Below, one piece after another: positions 8,124-10,717 of a stretch of 10,717 nt of DNA. The notes under the pieces are model-generated. The model saw nothing but the letters and a program-made list of their open reading frames with translations, was not told the origin of the DNA and searched no databases. This stretch comes from JANQPA01 sp964628385 (GTDB lineage: Bacteria; Bacteroidota; Bacteroidia; Chitinophagales; Saprospiraceae), in assembly GCA_964628385.1 (NCBI GenBank), contig CAZVOD010000117.1, positions 1-10,717 of the forward strand, given 5' to 3'. Made by a program: the position numbers and the translations under genes. Within the stretch, counting starts at the first letter, position 1, and every line of letters starts with the position of its first letter.

Positions 8124-8157
8124 AGGAAGAGGAGGAATTGTACGGTATTTTACTTTC

Positions 8158-8188
8158 ACCAGCGGAGACTGGTAGGTAATTCATTTTT
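8158..8188 (+). terminator. Weak candidate terminator after gcvT
   Basis: ACCAG (8158-8162) and CTGGT (8169-8173) form a 5-bp hairpin with a 6-nt loop, 34 bp after the gcvT stop. A run of five T lies a few bases further on (8184-8188). The stem is short and the T run is not immediately adjacent, so confidence is low. Confidence 0.3.
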
Positions 8189-8213
8189 CTGATGGCTTAA
8201 TTGGGTTTTGTTA

Positions 8214-8225
8214 TTTTACGTAAAA
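8214..8225. promoter_or_regulatory. Perfect 12-bp palindrome in the leader of the GbsR-like gene
   Basis: TTTTACGTAAAA is self-complementary over 12 bp and lies about 150 bp before the regulator gene. Partly complementary flanks (GGTTTTGTT at 8204-8212 and AAACAACC shortly after) could extend it into a larger stem. It could be an operator or an RNA hairpin; AT-rich palindromes also arise by chance. Confidence 0.3.
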
Positions 8226-8262
8226 ATTTAAACAACCACAATTTTATTTCATTAATATAAAG

Positions 8263-8292
8263 TTGAAAAGATTTTCAAAAACTACTGAAAAT
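8263..8292. promoter_or_regulatory. Operator-like overlapping dyads before the GbsR-like gene
   Basis: TTGAAAA (8263-8269), GA, TTTTCAA (8272-8278) is a perfect 16-bp dyad of a size suited to a winged-helix dimer. Its right arm also takes part in a second inverted repeat, ATTTTCA (8271-8277), 8-nt spacer, TGAAAAT (8286-8292). Three alternating half-sites are thus packed into 30 bp, about 85 bp before ATG 8378. This suggests an autoregulatory operator for the MarR/GbsR-type protein encoded downstream. The region is very AT-rich, so chance symmetry cannot be excluded. Confidence 0.42.
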
Positions 8293-8333
8293 TTTAAAAA
8301 CCAAATCCAATTAAAAAATCAGGAGAGATAAAG

Positions 8334-8345
8334 CGCTTCGGAGCG
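8334..8345 (+). other. Short GC-rich hairpin in the leader of the GbsR-like gene
   Basis: CGCT (8334-8337), TCGG, AGCG (8342-8345) forms a 4-bp stem with a tetraloop in an otherwise AT-rich leader, 32 bp before the ATG. Just before it, AGGAGA (8321-8326) looks like a Shine-Dalgarno sequence but is about 50 nt from the ATG, with no start codon at a suitable distance. Confidence 0.25.
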
Positions 8346-8377
8346 GATTTCAAAGACGGACTAGAAAAAAGTAAAAA

Positions 8378-8878
8378 ATGACATTTCAAGAAGGGAAAGA
8401 CAGGTTTATACAATCTTGGGGGGCTCTGGGTTCCAGTTGGGGGATTAACCGGACGATGGCTCAGATACATGCCCTGCTTTTGGTATCTCCTGAAGCTATG
8501 AGTGCTGATGATATTATTGACGAATTAAAAATATCCAGAGGTAATGCTAATATGAATATAAGGGCCCTGATAGATTGGGGTTTGGTTCATAAAGAGCTAA
8601 AGCCTGGAGAGCGGAGAGAGTTCTTTATTGCTGAAAAGGATATGTGGGAAGTTGTCAAGCAAATTATCATCCAGCGCAAGAAAAAGGAGCTGGAACCTAT
8701 GCTCAAAGTACTTGATGAATTATCTAACGTAGAGGCTGATGATGAGCAATCAGAAGCTTTCAATGAAGTGATAAAAGACATAAAACTATTCTCAAGTAAA
8801 GCGGATTCAACGCTTGATACTCTTATAAAGGCTGATGCTAACTGGTTTGTTGGTACTTTCCTAAAAATGATCAAATAA
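8378..8878 (+). CDS. GbsR/MarR-family winged-helix transcriptional regulator
   Basis: The 166-residue cytoplasmic DNA-binding protein resembles the GbsR-like branch of the MarR superfamily (COG1510 type). An N-terminal helix carries SWGALGSSWGINRTMAQIHA (13-32). The helix-turn-helix runs through MSADDIIDELKISRGNANMN (41-60), followed by IRALIDWGLVHKE (61-73) and the wing KPGERREFFIAEKDMW (75-90). The C-terminal half (about 91-166) is helical and charged and would form the dimer. In Bacillus, GbsR controls choline/glycine betaine genes, but members of this family in other phyla have varied targets, so no ligand is assigned. The gene has its own long leader with operator-like dyads, suggesting autoregulation, and ends 56 bp from the convergent serA-like gene. 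ATG 8378 is the natural start, preceded by an A-rich stretch rather than a Shine-Dalgarno site. Confidence 0.88.
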   Translation: MTFQEGKDRFIQSWGALGSSWGINRTMAQIHALLLVSPEAMSADDIIDELKISRGNANMNIRALIDWGLVHKELKPGERREFFIAEKDMWEVVKQIIIQRKKKELEPMLKVLDELSNVEADDEQSEAFNEVIKDIKLFSSKADSTLDTLIKADANWFVGTFLKMIK

Positions 8879-8891
8879 CCACTGATAAGGA

Positions 8892-8924
8892 GGCTTCATC
8901 AAACCCAATGGATTTGATGAAACC
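8892..8924. terminator. Bidirectional hairpin between convergent genes
   Basis: TTCATCAAA (8895-8903) and TTTGATGAA (8913-8921) form a perfect 9-bp stem. It is extended outward by GG/CC (8892-8893 with 8923-8924) across one mismatch and inward by CC/GG. It sits between the stop of the plus-strand regulator (8878) and the stop of the minus-strand serA-like gene (8935), where a shared terminator is expected. No long T tract follows on either strand. Confidence 0.7.
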
Positions 8925-8934
8925 TATTATGAGC

Positions 8935-9900
8935 CTATTTATCATCGCCAAAAAAGGCAATGATCTCATCGGCTAGGGCCAGGCCTATCCTACCCTGCGC
9001 CTCTAGTGTTGAAGCTCCGATATGGGGAGTTACAGATATTCGTGGATGTTCTAATAACTCTTTTCTGGGAGTTGGTTCGGTAGCATAGACATCAAGTGCA
9101 GCACCGCCAAGCTTTCCGCTGTTAAGGGCTTCTAACAGAGCATCTTCGTCCAAAACGCCACCGGCAGCGGTATTGATCAATATCGCACCATCTTTCATCA
9201 AACTTATTTCTTCAGCTCCCATCATGGGTTCTCCTCCTGCAAAAGGAACATGTAGAGAAACAAAATCACTTTGCTTAAGTGCTACTTCAAAATTAGCAGT
9301 TTCAATATTAACAGACAATTTAACCTGATCACTATTAAAAACATTAATACTGATATCCACTTCCTGCACTTTTAGATCAACCGGTAGTACATTCATGCCA
9401 AGGGCAATACCTATTCTGGCAACGGCTTGTCCTACTCTTCCAAAGCCTATTACGCCAAGTGTTTTTCCTCCCAGCTCAAATCCATTAGAGTACTCTTTTT
9501 TCAACTCTTTAAAATTGGTATGGCCTTCCTTCGGCATAGCCTGATTAGATAACTGTAAAGAACGGGCTAGTGTAAACATATGCGCAAAGGCCAGCTCGGC
9601 TACTGATTGTGCCGAGGCAGAAGGAGTAGACATTACTGTGATACCCTTTTCCTCAGCGTGTTTTACATCAATATTTCCAGTCCCTACTCCTCCCCTCGCA
9701 ATAATTTTAAGATTAGGGCATAGATCGATCAACTCTTTACGGATCTTAGTAGCACTTCTCACTATCACGACATCATATTTGGGCAGTACATCCTTAAGCT
9801 CTTCTTGCGGGTATCTTTTTATGTCCAGTAAGTATCCAGCTTCTTCCAATAAAGTTTTTCCGTCTGGGTGTAATCCATCATTTGCGAGAATCCTTATCAT
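8935..9900 (-). CDS. serA: D-2-hydroxyacid dehydrogenase, short 3-phosphoglycerate dehydrogenase type (SerA-like)
   Basis: By family, this is an NAD-dependent D-2-hydroxyacid dehydrogenase. The closest role is oxidation of 3-phosphoglycerate to 3-phosphohydroxypyruvate, the first step of serine synthesis. It has 321 residues, without the C-terminal regulatory (ACT) domain, as in short PGDHs. The substrate domain (1-100 plus the C-terminal end) has VRSATKIRKELI (47-58) and RGGVGTGNID (69-78). The nucleotide domain has GxGxxG in GFGRVGQ (152-158) and Asp175 after the second strand, favouring NAD. Glu275 (ATEP) and His293 (TPHIGAS) match E. coli Glu269 and His292. Oddly, the catalytic Arg (E. 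coli Arg240) is Ala246: the motif reads NTAAGGVLDE (codons GCT GCC GGT). The serA symbol is therefore provisional. The gene lies 28 bp after a small secreted-protein gene on the same strand and converges on the GbsR-like gene. Confidence 0.85.
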   Translation of the reverse strand: MIRILANDGLHPDGKTLLEEAGYLLDIKRYPQEELKDVLPKYDVVIVRSATKIRKELIDLCPNLKIIARGGVGTGNIDVKHAEEKGITVMSTPSASAQSVAELAFAHMFTLARSLQLSNQAMPKEGHTNFKELKKEYSNGFELGGKTLGVIGFGRVGQAVARIGIALGMNVLPVDLKVQEVDISINVFNSDQVKLSVNIETANFEVALKQSDFVSLHVPFAGGEPMMGAEEISLMKDGAILINTAAGGVLDEDALLEALNSGKLGGAALDVYATEPTPRKELLEHPRISVTPHIGASTLEAQGRIGLALADEIIAFFGDDK

Positions 9901-9928
9901 TTAAACTACTTTTGGTTTACAATTTGAT

Positions 9929-10402
9929 TTATTTTTTTTGTTCGACCTCCGAAAATGTAGGGAAGGTTACACCGGTGTAGTGAGAAAACTTCCGTTTAAA
10001 CTTCACCGGAAAAGTATAATTTTTTGCAAACTCTTTGAGCAGTACCACAAAGGTCTCCTGGTCGATATTCCGGGAATCTGGCTTAAGAATAAATCCTATA
10101 TGGTCCACCTGGCCATTTTCCGAAAAAAATACATGCATCCACGCCCTGACTCCTTTGATATCGATAGACTGCGAATCAGCGTAATCCTCCAAGGCCTTAA
10201 CCATTTTTATCCAGTTGATAAACGCCTTTTCCATATTTTCATCACAAGCATTGAGCAAAGAGTAGGCATACTCATTTTTGAGTTCTTCGTAGAGCTGCTC
10301 ATCCTCTCCCATAGCAAATATTGCGGGCTGAGTCTTTTGCTGTGCGTGAAGATAATTTAATGTTAAAAGTATGAAAAAAATGTTCGCAAGAGTGATTCTC
10401 AT
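9929..10402 (-). CDS. Small secreted protein, function unknown
   Basis: The 157-residue protein starts with a clear signal peptide (MRITLANIFFILLTLNYLHA), probably cleaved by signal peptidase I after Ala20, giving a periplasmic or exported product that begins QQK. An in-frame ATG at 10463-10465 would put 21 residues before the signal, so ATG 10400-10402 is chosen. The mature part has a helical, acidic first half (about 32-80), then an apparent beta-rich segment, VRAWMHVFFSENGQVDHIGF (85-104), a helix at about 114-127 and FPVKFKRKFSHYTGVTFP (131-148). The strand-turn-strand with a GQV turn followed by a helix faintly recalls TonB C-terminal-like folds, but no firm assignment is possible. There is one Cys, at residue 53. 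It lies 28 bp upstream of the serA-like gene and is probably cotranscribed with it; no functional link is evident. Confidence 0.78.
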   Translation of the reverse strand: MRITLANIFFILLTLNYLHAQQKTQPAIFAMGEDEQLYEELKNEYAYSLLNACDENMEKAFINWIKMVKALEDYADSQSIDIKGVRAWMHVFFSENGQVDHIGFILKPDSRNIDQETFVVLLKEFAKNYTFPVKFKRKFSHYTGVTFPTFSEVEQKK

Positions 10403-10717
10403 TGTCTTTTGTTTTAAAATTAATAATTTTGGTATACTTTTCACAGGTCCGGGCAGAAGGATCAATCCCGGCCGGTTTCTTAGCCATTTACCGGTTAATT
10501 GGCATCAAAGATTCAAATGAGATCAAGATTTGCTTTACAAGCCGAAAATATTCGTCCTTTTATTAGATATGACAGTCTAAATTATTTGGCAGTATAAGCA
10601 GAAAGCTTTTATTTTAGGAATAAGCAATAAATAGATCGCGCTTTTTGACCGAGGGGATTTTGTTCCAAGACAAGGCAGAAAACCTGCCGGCCGGCAGGCG
10701 GGCGTAGGCAATGCAAC
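10403..10717. other. Right-end intergenic region without a convincing gene
   Basis: No credible coding sequence was found on either strand. On the minus strand this is the upstream region of the small secreted-protein gene. It contains the AT palindrome AAAATTA-A-TAATTTT at 10416-10430, 13 bp before the start codon, and two small GC hairpins: CCGGG/CCCGG (10449-10453 with 10467-10471) and CCGGT/ACCGG (10472-10476 with 10490-10494). A plus-strand ATG at 10517 opens only 26 codons. The far end becomes GC-rich with a perfect palindrome at 10683-10698. No promoter with correct -33/-7 spacing could be identified. Confidence 0.5.
10683..10698. repeat. Perfect 16-bp GC palindrome, possible edge of a dispersed repeat
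   Basis: CCTGCCGGCCGGCAGG is fully self-complementary and very GC-rich compared with its AT-rich surroundings. It sits in a longer stretch (about 10630-10717, starting GATCGCGC) that looks non-coding and unlike the neighbouring intergenic DNA, and the window ends 19 bp later. It could be the core of a larger palindromic interspersed element or a terminator for a gene beyond the edge. Confidence 0.45.

Noticed and set aside
8321..8326. AGGAGA as a ribosome binding site
   Set aside because: It is about 50 nt from the regulator's ATG, and no start codon or short ORF of credible composition lies 5-12 nt downstream.
9938..10360. Plus-strand reading frame of 140 codons opposite the small secreted-protein gene
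   Set aside because: It is antisense to an ORF with a convincing signal peptide, and its translation shows no family-like features.
10299..10487. Minus-strand reading frame of 62 codons near the secreted-protein start
   Set aside because: It overlaps the signal-peptide gene in another frame and its composition is not protein-like.
10517..10597. Plus-strand 26-codon ORF beginning MRSRFALQAENI
   Set aside because: It is too short, with no start context or neighbour to support it.
1..10717. CRISPR arrays, tRNA or rRNA genes, toxin-antitoxin or defence operons
   Set aside because: No regularly spaced repeats, tRNA-like cloverleaf, rRNA segments or defence-type gene pairs were seen on either strand.

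Overview
The window reads as a piece of the core chromosome of a Bacteroidota bacterium, most likely Cytophagales-like. This is inferred from three things: Shine-Dalgarno sites are almost absent upstream of starts, with AT-rich leaders instead; the class A PBP carries the long inter-domain insert I associate with this phylum; and the short serA-type dehydrogenase resembles Cytophagales proteins. No search could be run, so the taxonomy is an inference. GC content looks moderate to low, and I saw no obvious foreign block apart from the two ends.

Layout. Positions 1-366 hold a decayed IS630-like transposase remnant, with several in-frame stops and an internal deletion. Plus-strand genes follow: aroB (402-1481, shikimate pathway), a bifunctional class A penicillin-binding protein (1545-4163), a small four-helix membrane protein of unknown function (4307-4663), a lipoprotein joining HEAT-like repeats to a C-terminal cyclophilin domain (4931-6934), gcvT (7014-8123, T-protein of the glycine cleavage system) and a GbsR/MarR-type regulator (8378-8878). 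A strong hairpin separates the membrane protein from the HEAT/cyclophilin gene. An AT-rich, palindrome-rich leader of about 250 bp precedes the regulator. A 9-bp hairpin at 8892-8924 separates the regulator from two convergent minus-strand genes: a small secreted protein (9929-10402) followed 28 bp later by a SerA-like D-2-hydroxyacid dehydrogenase (8935-9900). The right end (10403-10717) has no convincing gene. It closes with a GC-rich perfect palindrome that may be part of a dispersed repeat cut by the window edge.

How the genes relate. Most are independent housekeeping functions: aromatic amino acid synthesis, peptidoglycan synthesis and envelope protein folding. The one metabolic theme is gcvT and the serA-like gene, which both bear on serine, glycine and one-carbon supply. 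They flank a winged-helix regulator with operator-like dyads upstream, so local control is possible but not shown.

No clear new multi-gene system is visible. The observations most worth a second look are an Ala where the SerA-like enzyme should have its catalytic Arg, the palindromes before the GbsR-like gene, the HEAT-cyclophilin lipoprotein architecture, and the palindromic element at the right edge.
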